Shown: one piece after another, positions 16,050 to 24,405 of the stretch
Numbering within the stretch: the stretch's first letter is position 1
Layout: every line of letters starts with the position of its first letter
From: CAYHPY01 sp964358485
GTDB lineage: Bacteria > Elusimicrobiota > Elusimicrobia > UBA1565 > UBA9628
Length of the DNA stretch: 64,000 bases
NCBI GenBank assembly: GCA_964358485.1
Contig: CAYHPY010000001.1
Span: 124,001-188,000, forward strand
Reading direction: 5' to 3'
The notes under the pieces: generated by a model
What the model saw: only the letters and a program-made list of their open reading frames with translations
Database searches by the model: none
What the model was told of the DNA's origin: nothing
Program-made: the position numbers and the translations under genes

Positions 16050-17571
16050 GGATTTCTCGGACCTCCCGGAGGAGGGACACTTCGATTTCGTGGTGGTGGG
16101 CTCGGGCTTCGGGGGCTCCGTGGCGGCTTTGCGCCTGGCGGAAAAGGGTTACTCCGTGGCGGTCCTGGAGGCCGGGCGGCATTTCCGGGACCGGGATTTT
16201 GCCGGGTCCAACTGGAACCTGGCCAAGACCTTCTGGCTCCCGGAATTCTTCCTGCGCGGAATCATGCGCCTGACCTTGCTCAAGGACGTCCTGATCCTCT
16301 CCGGGGCGGGCGTGGGCGGGGGCTCCTTGGTCTACGCCAACACCTTGCTGGAACCCGGGGACCGGTTTTACGATTCGGAGCAGGTCAAACGCCTGGCGCC
16401 CAATCTCCGTGAACTGCTCCGCCCTCATTACGCGATGGCCAAGCGCATGCTGGGCGTGGCCGTCAACCCCCGCCTTTTTCCCGCCGACGAGACTTTGCGC
16501 GAAATCGCGGAGGAAACCGGACGGGGGGACACCTTTGAGCCCACCAAGGTCGGGGTGTTTTTTGGCGAGCCCGGCAAGACCGTGCCCGATCCTTACTTCG
16601 AGGGCGCGGGCCCGGAGCGGGCGGGCTGTCTTTTCTGCGGGGCCTGCATGGTGGGCTGTCGGCACAACGCCAAGAACACCTTGGCCAAGAACTACCTGTA
16701 CCTGGCCTCCGGCAAGGGCGCCCGGATTTTTTCGCTATCCCAGGTGTCTCGGATCGAGGAAGGCCCCAAGGGTTTCGAGCTGAGCGTGCGCCGCCCCGGC
16801 TGGGGCGGGGGCCGGCGCAAACTGCGGTGCGCCAAGCTCGTGGTGAGCGCGGGCGTGCTGGGCACCATCCGCCTGCTCCTGTCCCCGGAAAACCGCCTTT
16901 CCGCCCTGCCCGCGCGCCTGGGCCGGGACGTGCGGACCAACTCCGAGGTGATCATGGGCGCGACGGATTTGGCCGGCAAAAAAGATTACTCCCAAGGCCT
17001 GGCCATCAGCGCCGGCTTTTGGGCGGACGAGGACACGCACATCGAGGCCGTGCGCTATCCGGAAGGTTCCGACGCGATGAGCCTGCTCTCCATCCCCTGG
17101 AAAAAAGGCCTCGGGCTCTTCAAGCGCCTTCGCCTGGCCTGGCCCCTGGGCTGGGCCAAGAACAGCACCATTCTCCTGGTGATGCAGGCCCTGGACACCC
17201 GGCTGCGCTTGGTTTTGAAAGGCGGCCGCCTTCACAGCGAACCCGAGCCGGGATCCGCGCCCCTGCCCCTTTCGATCCCCGCCGCCGACCGCACCCTGGA
17301 GCGCTATTGCGAAAAGACCGGCAGCTCAGGCCTGGCCTCGGCCGCGGGCGAGCTCCTGGGCGTTTCCACCACCGCCCACATCCTGGGCGGGGCGGTGATG
17401 GCGCGCGGGCCGGAGGACGGGGTCACCGGCCTGGACGGCAAAGTCTTCGGCTACGACAACCTGTGGATCCTGGACGGCTCCGTGGTCCCGGCCAACCTCG
17501 GGGTCAACCCGTCTCTCACCATCACGGCCTTAAGCGAGCACGCCATGAGCCAGGTCCCACCCAAGCCATGA
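16039..17571 (+). CDS. GMC oxidoreductase 2, cholesterol-oxidase-like
   Basis: The 510-residue flavoprotein has the FAD loop VVVGSGFGGSVAALRLAEKG at residues ~18-37 and GAGVGGGSLVYANTL near 95. It also has the CLFCGACMVGCRHNAKNTL segment near 200, which is common in the cholesterol-oxidase-like branch. Its end, 'HILGGAVMARGPEDGV ... LDGSVVPANLGVNPSLTITALSE', has the catalytic His and Asn. This branch oxidises 3-hydroxy steroids or related cyclic alcohols, so a steroid-, hopanoid- or isoprenoid-like substrate is possible. It overlaps GMC 1 by 11 bases and the PAP2 gene by ATGA. Confidence 0.88.
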   Translation: MRVEDFSDLPEEGHFDFVVVGSGFGGSVAALRLAEKGYSVAVLEAGRHFRDRDFAGSNWNLAKTFWLPEFFLRGIMRLTLLKDVLILSGAGVGGGSLVYANTLLEPGDRFYDSEQVKRLAPNLRELLRPHYAMAKRMLGVAVNPRLFPADETLREIAEETGRGDTFEPTKVGVFFGEPGKTVPDPYFEGAGPERAGCLFCGACMVGCRHNAKNTLAKNYLYLASGKGARIFSLSQVSRIEEGPKGFELSVRRPGWGGGRRKLRCAKLVVSAGVLGTIRLLLSPENRLSALPARLGRDVRTNSEVIMGATDLAGKKDYSQGLAISAGFWADEDTHIEAVRYPEGSDAMSLLSIPWKKGLGLFKRLRLAWPLGWAKNSTILLVMQALDTRLRLVLKGGRLHSEPEPGSAPLPLSIPAADRTLERYCEKTGSSGLASAAGELLGVSTTAHILGGAVMARGPEDGVTGLDGKVFGYDNLWILDGSVVPANLGVNPSLTITALSEHAMSQVPPKP

Positions 17572-18221
17572 CGCGGCGCGCGCCCTGGATCGTCACGGTC
17601 GAATACGCCCTGGGGCTCTCGGCCCTGGCCGCGGCCTTGGGGATCAACTACTGGGCCGGCCGCCTGGCCGACACTTTCGGGGAAGGCGCGCCGATTTTGC
17701 AGGACCTGTTTTTGTCCACCCTTCCGGTGGTGGACACCCAGGTGATCTTCGTCTACGGCTACGGATTTTTTTTAGCGTGGCTGTTCACCGCGGTCCTGCT
17801 GTGGGAGCGGCGGCGGGCGCCCTATATCGCCTGGTCCTTCGCGCTACTCATCGTGGTCCGGTCCTTCTTTATTCTGCTGACGCCTCTGCACCATCCCCTG
17901 GCGGAGCTGCCGGTGGCGGGGGACCCGCTTTATGAGGCCATCGGCCGCTACCTCACCTTCAAGCATGACCTGTTTTTTTCCTCGCATACTTCAACGCCGT
18001 TTTTGGCCGCGCTGATTTTGCGGGGGCGTTGGGTGCGCCGCTCGTTTTTGGCGATTTCCCTGATCATGGCGGCGACCGTGCTGTTGGGGCGCTATCATTA
18101 TTCGATCGACGTGTTCGGGGCTTTTTTCATCACCTACGCCCTGCACAAGGGCGAGGTGCGGTGGTTTCAGCCCGCGTATGGCCGGCTTAAGGCCCGGCTG
18201 ACGGCCGTTTCGTCCTCTTAG
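17568..18221 (+). CDS. PAP2-type (sphingomyelin-synthase-like) phosphatase
   Basis: The 217-residue membrane protein has six hydrophobic segments. It has the phosphatase half-motifs FFSSHTSTPFLAALIL (residues ~140-155) and GRYHYSIDVFGAFFITYALH (~177-196). The SSHTS ... GRYHYSxD pattern belongs to the PAP2-C/sphingomyelin-synthase-like group, which handle lipid phosphates. It is the last gene of the operon. The stop shares bases with the stop of a convergent gene remnant. The role is probably removal or transfer of a phosphate or phospho-head group from the lipid handled by the operon. Confidence 0.85.
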   Translation: MTRRAPWIVTVEYALGLSALAAALGINYWAGRLADTFGEGAPILQDLFLSTLPVVDTQVIFVYGYGFFLAWLFTAVLLWERRRAPYIAWSFALLIVVRSFFILLTPLHHPLAELPVAGDPLYEAIGRYLTFKHDLFFSSHTSTPFLAALILRGRWVRRSFLAISLIMAATVLLGRYHYSIDVFGAFFITYALHKGEVRWFQPAYGRLKARLTAVSSS

Positions 18222-18325
18222 GGCAGGCAGGCAAAAAACCGCGCCGCGGAGCAGACCAGGACTTCGTCCCGGAGGGTCAAGAGCTCCGCGGGAGCGTCGC
18301 GAACCACCTGGAGGGCCGCCTCCGG
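18218..18325 (-). pseudogene. Possible C-terminal gene remnant
   Basis: On the minus strand a frame reads PEAALQVVRDAPAELLTLRD and then EVLVCSAARFFACLP before a stop, preceded by an in-frame stop. The amphipathic, protein-like text suggests the tail of a lost gene. I do not recognise it. Confidence 0.3.
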
Positions 18326-18508
18326 CTAGGCGTTCCTTGAAGTCGCGCATGGCTTTTATGGTTTACATGAAACTATAAAAAAGTCATGACCTATTTATAT
18401 GTATATATAAAAAAGTCATACCCATTCCGCCTAAAAAAAGGGGCCCGCCCGGGGCTCCTGGGACCCCGGGCGGACCTTTCTCGGCACGACTAAGTTTTCA
18501 GCGCTTCG
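18222..18508. other. Intergenic stretch with AT-rich core
   Basis: After the possible remnant there is an AT-rich island (about 18360-18420) with ATGACCTATTTATATGTA and AAAAAAGTCAT. TATAAAAAAGTCAT occurs twice (near 18373 and 18405). The minus-strand terminator follows. I see no gene in it. Confidence 0.5.
18433..18478 (-). terminator. Rho-independent terminator of the triheme cytochrome gene
   Basis: A 10-bp stem (CCGCCCGGGG / CCCCGGGCGG) is followed, read on the minus strand, by seven T residues. It lies about 30 nt past the stop at 18509. Confidence 0.85.
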
Positions 18509-18940
18509 TTATTTCTTGTGGCACTTCATGCAGCCGCCCTTGGAGGCGAAGGCCTTCTTGCCGTCATGGCAGGAACCGCAGTTCTTGCCGGCGTACATGT
18601 CGGACATCTTCAGCCCGACATCGGACTTCTTCTGCTGGAACAAGGCGGGCTCGCCCTCATGGCAGGTCTTGCAGTCCGCTTTCGCTTGGTGCTTGCGGTG
18701 GGGGAATTTGACCGGGGCCATTTTGGCGGTCTTGTCGAAGAGGATCGTCTCCGGGCCGTTCTTGGCGTCGGCGGCCGGGGCGGCTTCGGCCGCGGGGGCC
18801 GCTTCCGGGGCCTTGGCTTCGGCGGCGGGCGCCTTGGCCTTTTCTTCCTTGGCCTTGGCTTTGCCTTCGCCGGCGCAAGCGGAGCCGGACAGAAAGGCCG
18901 TCATCAACAACGCGCTCAGAACTGCGGTGAAACGGGGCAT
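18509..18940 (-). CDS. Triheme c-type cytochrome
   Basis: The 143-residue exported protein has signal MPRFTAVLSALLMTAFLSGSACA, an Ala/Glu/Lys/Pro linker (residues ~25-65) and three CXXCH haem sites: CKTCH, CGSCH, CMKCH. Extra His residues (KFPHRKHQ) suit bis-His ligation. This is the size and layout of cytochrome c7-like periplasmic carriers. The ATG at 18940 is used because AAGGAGG lies 7 nt before it; a TTG two codons upstream is less likely. It is divergent from the decahaem gene and probably carries electrons between the membrane cytochromes and another partner. Confidence 0.88.
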   Translation of the reverse strand: MPRFTAVLSALLMTAFLSGSACAGEGKAKAKEEKAKAPAAEAKAPEAAPAAEAAPAADAKNGPETILFDKTAKMAPVKFPHRKHQAKADCKTCHEGEPALFQQKKSDVGLKMSDMYAGKNCGSCHDGKKAFASKGGCMKCHKK

Positions 18941-18990
18941 GGTCAATCCTCCTTGTCGAGGGCCGGTCGGGACCCTCCTGCCGGAAACTA

Positions 18991-19031
18991 TGCAACATTT
19001 TCGCCTAATTTAAAAAGGCCAGACTGTTGCA
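18991..19031. promoter_or_regulatory. Inverted repeat TGCAACA ... TGTTGCA between divergent cytochrome genes
   Basis: TGCAACA at 18991-18997 and TGTTGCA at 19025-19031, centred in the 106-bp space between the triheme and decahaem genes. It may be a shared operator. TACGCAACATTTTT also occurs upstream of the YtxH gene (minus strand, about 28363-28376). Confidence 0.35.
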
Positions 19032-19046
19032 ATCTGATAGGGCGCT

Positions 19047-20840
19047 ATGAATTTCTTCGCGGTCGGCGGGGTGTTATTCGCCTTCGCGGCTTCCGCCGCC
19101 TTCGGAGCGGTTCCCCCGGGATTGGAGAAATCCGTGCACGCGGGGCTGGATTGCGCGTCCTGCCACTCCGGGCCCGAGACGGGAGGCATGGCCAAGGCGG
19201 ACTGCTCGACCTGCCATGACGGCCCGGCCAAGGCCTTGGGGGCCACCCGGCACGGACAGGCCTTGGCCCGGAGCAAAGGGGCGGGCGCTGGGGCCTGCTT
19301 GGCTTGCCACGGGTCCGGCCATCAAATAAAAAAAGCGGCGGCCGAGGGTTCCCCCACAGGCCGGGCCAATCAGCCCGCGACCTGCGGCGCCTGCCACGGC
19401 AATGGAGGCAAGGGCGCCCACATGCCCGACGGGCACGCGGCCCTGGAGTCCTACCGTCTGAGCGTTCACGGCCAAGCCCTGGCGGCCGGAAACGCCAAGG
19501 CGGCGGCCTGTTCCGATTGCCACGGGGGCCACGACATTCGGAGCCCGGGCAAGGCCGGTTCCAAAGTGGGGCGCGCGAACTTGGCCGCGACTTGCGGGGC
19601 TTGTCACGCCAAGGAAGCGGAGGGTTACCGGGGCGGCGTCCACGGCCGGGCCTTGGCCCGAGGCGTCCGGGAGTCGCCCTCCTGCACCGACTGCCACGGG
19701 GAGCACACGATCCGCTCCCCGAAGGAATCCGGCTCCAGCGTCTGGCGCGGGTCGGTGACCAAGACCTGCTCGGGCTGTCATGGCTCCGAGCGCATCGCCG
19801 CCAAATTCGGGGTCCCCACCGACCGGCTCAAGACCTTCATGGATTCCTACCACGGCCTGGCGGCCGGGGGCGGGAACTTGAGCGTGGCCAACTGCGCCTC
19901 CTGCCACGGCTGGCACGACATTCTGCCCTCCGACGATCCCCGCTCCACCGTCCATGGCGGCAACCTGGCCGGGACCTGCGGGCAATGCCATCCGGGCGCC
20001 GCGATGAAGCTTTCCGGGGGCAAGGTTCACGCCTCCTTGGCGGGGTTCGGCGAGGGAAGCCGCATCGCAGCCATACTCAAGAAAATTTACCTGATTCTGA
20101 TTCCCCTGGTGATTCTGGGCCTGCTGTTTCATAATTTCGCGGATCTCCTTCGCAAGGCCTTGGCGTCGGCCCCCTTGCCGCCCTTGAAAGACGAGACCGG
20201 GGATATCCTGTTGACCCGGGGAGAGCGGCTCCAGCATGGAGCGTTGGTCGCGTCCTTCGTTCTTCTGGCCATCAGCGGCTTCGCCCTCAAGTATTCCGGC
20301 TCCTGGCTGGCGGCGGCTTTCTCCTTGCTGGGGGGAGAAGGGGGCCGTCTGTACGCTCATCGGGCGGCGGCCGCGGCCTTCGTCGCCTTGGCCGTCGTGC
20401 ATCTGGGCTATTTGGCCTTCTCGGCCCCGGGCCGCCGGCGCCTGCGGGCGATTTTCCCGGCGCGCCGCGACCTTCCCGACGCGGCCGCGCTTCTGCTCTT
20501 CAACCTGGGGCTCTCCGGAGACCGCCCCAAGCTCCCGCGCTGGTGCTACATCGAAAAATCGGAGTACTGGGCCCTGATGTGGGGCTCGGCCGTCATGATC
20601 GCGACGGGGGCGGTTCTCATTTTCCACAATTTCGTGATGGCGAAATTTCCGTTGTGGGTGATCGAGGCGTCGCGGGTCGTGCATTTCATGGAGGCGGTGC
20701 TGGCCTGCCTGTCGATCATCGTGTGGCACGGCTACTGGGTGAGCTTCGACCCCGAGGTCTATCCCATGAGCTGGGCGTGGTTGACGGGGCGCCATCGTTT
20801 GGGAGGGGCGCACCGCAAAGGAGAGCCGGGCCATGATTGA
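19047..20840 (+). CDS. Decahaem cytochrome c fused to b-type membrane domain
   Basis: The 597-residue protein has a signal peptide (MNFFAVGGVLFAFAASAAFG), then ten CXXCH sites over residues ~30-320 (CASCH, CSTCH, CLACH, CGACH, CSDCH, CGACH, CTDCH, CSGCH, CASCH, CGQCH). A membrane part from ~340 to 580 has about five helices with His residues suited to b-haem (LLFHNF, RLQHGALV, YAHRAAAAAFVALAVVHLGY, HFMEAVLACLSIIVWH). This layout fits a quinone-reactive electron-transfer module, as in Cbc-type or thiosulfate-reductase-like b subunits. It overlaps the next cytochrome gene by 8 bases. Confidence 0.88.
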   Translation: MNFFAVGGVLFAFAASAAFGAVPPGLEKSVHAGLDCASCHSGPETGGMAKADCSTCHDGPAKALGATRHGQALARSKGAGAGACLACHGSGHQIKKAAAEGSPTGRANQPATCGACHGNGGKGAHMPDGHAALESYRLSVHGQALAAGNAKAAACSDCHGGHDIRSPGKAGSKVGRANLAATCGACHAKEAEGYRGGVHGRALARGVRESPSCTDCHGEHTIRSPKESGSSVWRGSVTKTCSGCHGSERIAAKFGVPTDRLKTFMDSYHGLAAGGGNLSVANCASCHGWHDILPSDDPRSTVHGGNLAGTCGQCHPGAAMKLSGGKVHASLAGFGEGSRIAAILKKIYLILIPLVILGLLFHNFADLLRKALASAPLPPLKDETGDILLTRGERLQHGALVASFVLLAISGFALKYSGSWLAAAFSLLGGEGGRLYAHRAAAAAFVALAVVHLGYLAFSAPGRRRLRAIFPARRDLPDAAALLLFNLGLSGDRPKLPRWCYIEKSEYWALMWGSAVMIATGAVLIFHNFVMAKFPLWVIEASRVVHFMEAVLACLSIIVWHGYWVSFDPEVYPMSWAWLTGRHRLGGAHRKGEPGHD

Positions 20841-22491
20841 TTGGAAAAAGTGGCTGTCCTGGAAGACGCTCTTCAGCGTGCCCAGCATCATCGTTCTTTC
20901 CTTGGCGGGGCTGGGCGGGGTCGTGCACTACTCGGAAACCCCGTCTTTCTGCCGCTCCTGCCACATCATGGAGCCGTATTACAAAGCCTGGAACGACTCC
21001 AAGCACAAGAACGTCAAATGCGTGGAGTGTCACTATCCGCCCGCCCAGCCCAAGACTTTGCTTTGGAAGAAGTTCCAGGCGTTCTCGCAGGTGGCCAAGT
21101 ACGTCACCCGGACCTATTCCTCCAAGCCCTTCGCCGAGGTTGACGATTCCTCCTGCCTGCGCTCGGGCTGTCATTCCACCCGGTTGTTGGAAGGCAAGAT
21201 CCGGACCAAGGGCGGGATCAACTTCGACCATCGTCCCCACTTGACCGAGGTCCGCCGCGGGCGCAAGCTGCGCTGCACCTCCTGCCACGGTCAGGTCATG
21301 GTCGGCAATCATATCGAAGTGACCTACGACACCTGCTACCTCTGCCATTTCAAGGGCCGCGGGGAAGGGCGGGAGCTCAAGCCCCTGGGCGGCTGCCAGG
21401 CCTGCCACGACACCCCGAAGGAAACCATCGCCTTGGCGGGAATGAAATTCAACCACAAGGAATACGTGACCAACCGCAAGCTCGACTGCCAATCCTGCCA
21501 CGTGAATCTGGTGCATGGGCAGGGCTCGGTCCGGGAGGACCGCTGTTTCACCTGCCACAACGAGGCCGAGAAGATCGCCCGGTTCAAGGAAGTCGAGTTC
21601 ATGCACGATCATCACGTGAGCGAAAAGAACGTGGCGTGCTTCCACTGCCACGACACGATCCGCCACGGCTTCCGGGACGGGGCCAACGGCGCGGTCCTGG
21701 CCAAGGTCGGAGAGCCGCCCCGGGAGCACGCCGCGCCCGCGGGGCAGGCGCATACCGGCGCCTTCGACTGCGCCTACTGCCACCAGAAGATGCACGGCGG
21801 CCAGCAGGAGATGTACACCGGCCGGGCGCCTGAGCTGGGCCTTCCGAACATGCCCAGCCCCATGCATGAGGCCAACGTGGACTGCGTCGGCTGTCATTTC
21901 GCCAAAAAGGCCAACGGCGACGGCGGCCTCAACGGAAAGACCTTCAAGGCCTCCCAGGCGGCCTGCGTGAAATGCCATGGCCCCAAGTTCCAGGGAATCT
22001 GGGAGGAGACCAAAGCCGCCCTGGCCGGGACGCTCGGAAAAGTCCAGGCCAAGGCCGACGCCATGGGCGCCTCCGCGGCGTCCTCCTCGGCGGCCCGAGG
22101 GGAGCCGGCGGCCGCCAAATCCCTGAAACACGCGCAGGATCTGCTTCGTTTCGTCAAGTCGGGCAAGGGAGAGCACAACATCTACCTTTCCTCGTTGGCC
22201 CTGCGCCGCGCCGACGCCGCCTTGGCCGAAGCCGGCGCCAAATTGGGTTCCCAGGGCGAGGACCTGAGCGCGCTCCCGCTCCTGTCCGGGGCCTATTGCG
22301 CCACCTTATGCCATGAAAAGGCGGGTGTCAAGGTGCCGCCCGAGTCGGTCAAGGTCTTTGGAAAGTCCATGCCGCATAAGATGCATGCGGACATGATGGG
22401 TTGCGTGCAATGCCATGAGATCGGGGGGCACAAGAAAACGCCCTTGAAGAAAGGGGTCAAGGGAAAGTGCGCGGAGTGCCACCCTGAGTAG
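20833..22491 (+). CDS. Large multihaem cytochrome with NapC/NirT-like N-terminus
   Basis: The 552-residue protein is anchored by one N-terminal helix (TLFSVPSIIVLSLAGLGGVV), followed by FCRSCHIMEPYYKAW, a NapC/NirT-type first haem. I count 13 CXXCH sites plus one CLRSGCH (CX4CH, near residue 115) and one CATLCH (CX3CH, near 495), so up to 15 haems. A helical spacer without haems (residues ~395-480, AAKSLKHAQDLLRFVKSG) separates the last haems. It is probably a periplasmic conduit taking electrons from quinol through the adjacent decahaem-b protein. Overlapping genes suggest one complex. Confidence 0.87.
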   Translation: MIDWKKWLSWKTLFSVPSIIVLSLAGLGGVVHYSETPSFCRSCHIMEPYYKAWNDSKHKNVKCVECHYPPAQPKTLLWKKFQAFSQVAKYVTRTYSSKPFAEVDDSSCLRSGCHSTRLLEGKIRTKGGINFDHRPHLTEVRRGRKLRCTSCHGQVMVGNHIEVTYDTCYLCHFKGRGEGRELKPLGGCQACHDTPKETIALAGMKFNHKEYVTNRKLDCQSCHVNLVHGQGSVREDRCFTCHNEAEKIARFKEVEFMHDHHVSEKNVACFHCHDTIRHGFRDGANGAVLAKVGEPPREHAAPAGQAHTGAFDCAYCHQKMHGGQQEMYTGRAPELGLPNMPSPMHEANVDCVGCHFAKKANGDGGLNGKTFKASQAACVKCHGPKFQGIWEETKAALAGTLGKVQAKADAMGASAASSSAARGEPAAAKSLKHAQDLLRFVKSGKGEHNIYLSSLALRRADAALAEAGAKLGSQGEDLSALPLLSGAYCATLCHEKAGVKVPPESVKVFGKSMPHKMHADMMGCVQCHEIGGHKKTPLKKGVKGKCAECHPE

Positions 22492-22538
22492 GGATGGCAG
22501 TATCGTTGCTATAGAGTTGTGGTGAGAGGGGGGAGGCC

Positions 22539-23279
22539 ATGATCCGGACGCTGACGGCCCTTTTAACCGCGATCTTCTGGGGAGCCTGGCCCGGGCCAGC
22601 CTTGGGGGCGGGACCGGACGGCTGTTCCACCTGCCATGCCACGGCTCCCGAAACCCGGACCACGGCCCACACCTACGCGGATTGGAAAACTTCGGTCCAC
22701 GGCAAGGCCGGAATCGGCTGTCAGGCCTGCCATGGGGGCGACGCCTCGGCCTCCGTCAAGGCCGCCGCCCACCAAGGAATGCGGCCCTCCAAGGATTCCG
22801 CCAGCGTGGTGTATTTCACCCGGATTCCCGAGACCTGCGGGGCCTGCCACGCCGCGGAATATTCGGCGTTTCGCAAGAGCCGGCACGCCGCGGAGTTGTC
22901 GCGCACGGGAAAGGGGCCCAACTGCGTCACCTGCCACGGCTCCATGGCCAGCCGGGTCATCGAAGCCCGGGACATGGAAATGACCTGCACACTCTGCCAC
23001 CGAAAGCCGACCAAGGCCTACGCCGCCCGCGTGGCCGTGGAAGAGGCCCGGGGGGCCCTCCACAAGTTCGATGAAAGGTTGGTCAAGGCGCGGGTCGCGG
23101 GGACCATCGACCTGAAAATTTACGACGCGTCCTACAAGGAGCTGTTGGCGCGTTATCAGGCCCTGCAGGTGGCCTGGCATTCCTTCGACATGGCCCGGAT
23201 TCAGGAGCAGGCCAAGGACATCGCCCGGAAAACGGCGGCGTCCCACACCGAGCTGACCTTGCGGGACCGCCGGCCTTGA
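22539..23279 (+). CDS. Pentahaem c-type cytochrome
   Basis: The 246-residue exported protein has a signal (MIRTLTALLTAIFWGAWPGPALG) and five CXXCH sites (CSTCH, CQACH, CGACH, CVTCH, CTLCH) in residues ~30-155. A His-rich helical C-terminal half follows, without haem motifs. The spacing 'ETCGACHAAEYSAFRKSRHA' resembles cytochrome c554 or NrfA-like relatives, but the CWxCK active site of NrfA is absent, so nitrite reduction is not indicated. It lies 47 bp after the 15-haem gene on the same strand and is convergent with the cox operon, its stop four bases from the dihaem gene. Confidence 0.85.
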   Translation: MIRTLTALLTAIFWGAWPGPALGAGPDGCSTCHATAPETRTTAHTYADWKTSVHGKAGIGCQACHGGDASASVKAAAHQGMRPSKDSASVVYFTRIPETCGACHAAEYSAFRKSRHAAELSRTGKGPNCVTCHGSMASRVIEARDMEMTCTLCHRKPTKAYAARVAVEEARGALHKFDERLVKARVAGTIDLKIYDASYKELLARYQALQVAWHSFDMARIQEQAKDIARKTAASHTELTLRDRRP

Positions 23280-23283
23280 GCCC

Positions 23284-23973
23284 CTAGAACGCCTCTTCTT
23301 CCTTCTTGCCGGAGCCCAGGGACATCAGGTAGGCCGCGACGGCTTCGAGCTCGTCGTCATTGAGGAGCTCTCCCCAGCGCGGCATCTGGATCATGGGGGC
23401 CGGGGCTTTCGGGTCGGCGGGAATCGGGGTGAGGCCGCCGGCGATGCGGTTCTTGAGCTCTTCCTTCGTGTAGCCCGAGGCAACCTTGGTCAGGGCGGGG
23501 ATTTGATTGGCCGCCACGTTGTTGTTCGGGTAGCCGCCGCGGCCTTTTTCGGCGTGGCAGGCCACGCAGCCGGCGCGGTTGAAAAGAACCTCGCCGCGCT
23601 TGATCGGATCGTCGGCCAGGCCGGCCTCGTTCCACGGGCGCTTGTCGCCCCAGGCCTGGCCCTTTTGCTCGAGCAGGTAGGCCACAATGTCGCCGCGGAC
23701 GTCGTCGGGCAGGTTGAAGGCCGGCATCACCGTCTCCTTGCGCCACTTGTGGGGGTCCTTCAGCCAAAGGTGGAGCCATTCCCCGCTTTTGCGGAAGCCG
23801 ATCGTGGTCAGGTCGGGGCCGTAGACCCCGCCGCCTTTCTCGCCGATGCGGTGGCACTTGGCGCAGCCGATGTAGTCGAAGTACGCCTGGCCGCGGCTGA
23901 CGGGATCGTCGGCTTTCTGGCAGGCCGAGAGGGCGAAGGCGGCGGCCAGCAGCAAGGACAGGCGGGCTTTCAT
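23284..23973 (-). CDS. Dihaem cytochrome c lipoprotein of the cox operon
   Basis: The 229-residue lipoprotein (signal MKARLSLLLAAAFALSAC, lipobox LSAC) has two tandem class-I cytochrome c domains. The first has GCAKCHRIGEKGGGVYGPDL (residues ~36-55) with TVMPAFNLPDD as Met-ligand region. The second has GCVACHAEKGRGG (~135) with MIQMPRWGELLNDDELEAVAAYL at the end. As the last gene of the oxidase operon, with a GTG/ATGA-style overlap, it is most likely the membrane-attached electron donor to the CuA site. Confidence 0.9.
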   Translation of the reverse strand: MKARLSLLLAAAFALSACQKADDPVSRGQAYFDYIGCAKCHRIGEKGGGVYGPDLTTIGFRKSGEWLHLWLKDPHKWRKETVMPAFNLPDDVRGDIVAYLLEQKGQAWGDKRPWNEAGLADDPIKRGEVLFNRAGCVACHAEKGRGGYPNNNVAANQIPALTKVASGYTKEELKNRIAGGLTPIPADPKAPAPMIQMPRWGELLNDDELEAVAAYLMSLGSGKKEEEAF

Positions 23974-24212
23974 CGGGTTCCTCCGGTGGGGGCGGCGGCT
24001 TGCAGGGCGAGGCGGCGCCGCTCGATGCGAACCACGGCGACGACCATGGCCGTGAGCAGGGCGAAAGTGGAGCCCAGAAGCACGAAGAGCCCCCAGGTGA
24101 GGCCCTGGGCCAAGCCGGCGTTCTCGGAGTCCGCCCCGAAGCAGACCGCGCAGGCCGACGCGGCCCGGGGCGCGAGGGTTTGGAAGGCGAGGAGGGCGGA
24201 GGCGAGCCTCAT
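23970..24212 (-). CDS. Small membrane protein with CAVCFG motif
   Basis: The 80-residue protein has an N-terminal hydrophobic leader ending in SACAVCFGADSEN, then one transmembrane helix (GLFVLLGSTFALLTAMVVAVV) and a short basic tail. The CxxC directly after the predicted cleavage site could bind copper or haem, or form a disulfide. I do not know a named family. It is fully embedded in the cox operon by overlaps, so a role in oxidase assembly or as a small subunit is a reasonable guess. Confidence 0.72.
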   Translation of the reverse strand: MRLASALLAFQTLAPRAASACAVCFGADSENAGLAQGLTWGLFVLLGSTFALLTAMVVAVVRIERRRLALQAAAPTGGTR

Positions 24213-24213
24213 G

Positions 24214-24405
24214 TCAGCGCACCGCCTTGGTCTTGAGGACCCAGCCGAGATAGGGGACCAGCGCGAGGAGCCCGAGCACCCCCGCGGCCGCGACGCTCAG
24301 CGGCATGGGGCCGGAGGCGGCCTGGTGGAAGGCCCAGCCCAGCAGGAAAATCATCAGGGCCAGGCTGGCGACGATGAAAACGATGTGGAATTGGCGCAGG
24401 GACAT
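24214..24405 (-). CDS. Tiny two-helix membrane protein in cox operon
   Basis: The 63-residue product (MSLRQFHIVFIVASLALMIF, then a second helix VAAAGVLGLLALVPYLGWVL and a basic end) is made almost entirely of two helices. It starts inside the stop of coxD (ATGA) and ends one base before the next ATG. Size and position recall the small extra subunits found with haem-copper oxidases. There is no motif to confirm this. Confidence 0.72.
   Translation of the reverse strand: MSLRQFHIVFIVASLALMIFLLGWAFHQAASGPMPLSVAAAGVLGLLALVPYLGWVLKTKAVR

Noticed and set aside
19047..23279. Nitrite reductase (NrfA/NrfH) reading of the cytochrome cluster
   Set aside because: The NapC-like start fits NrfH, but no CWxCK or typical NrfA sequence is present in the pentahaem protein.
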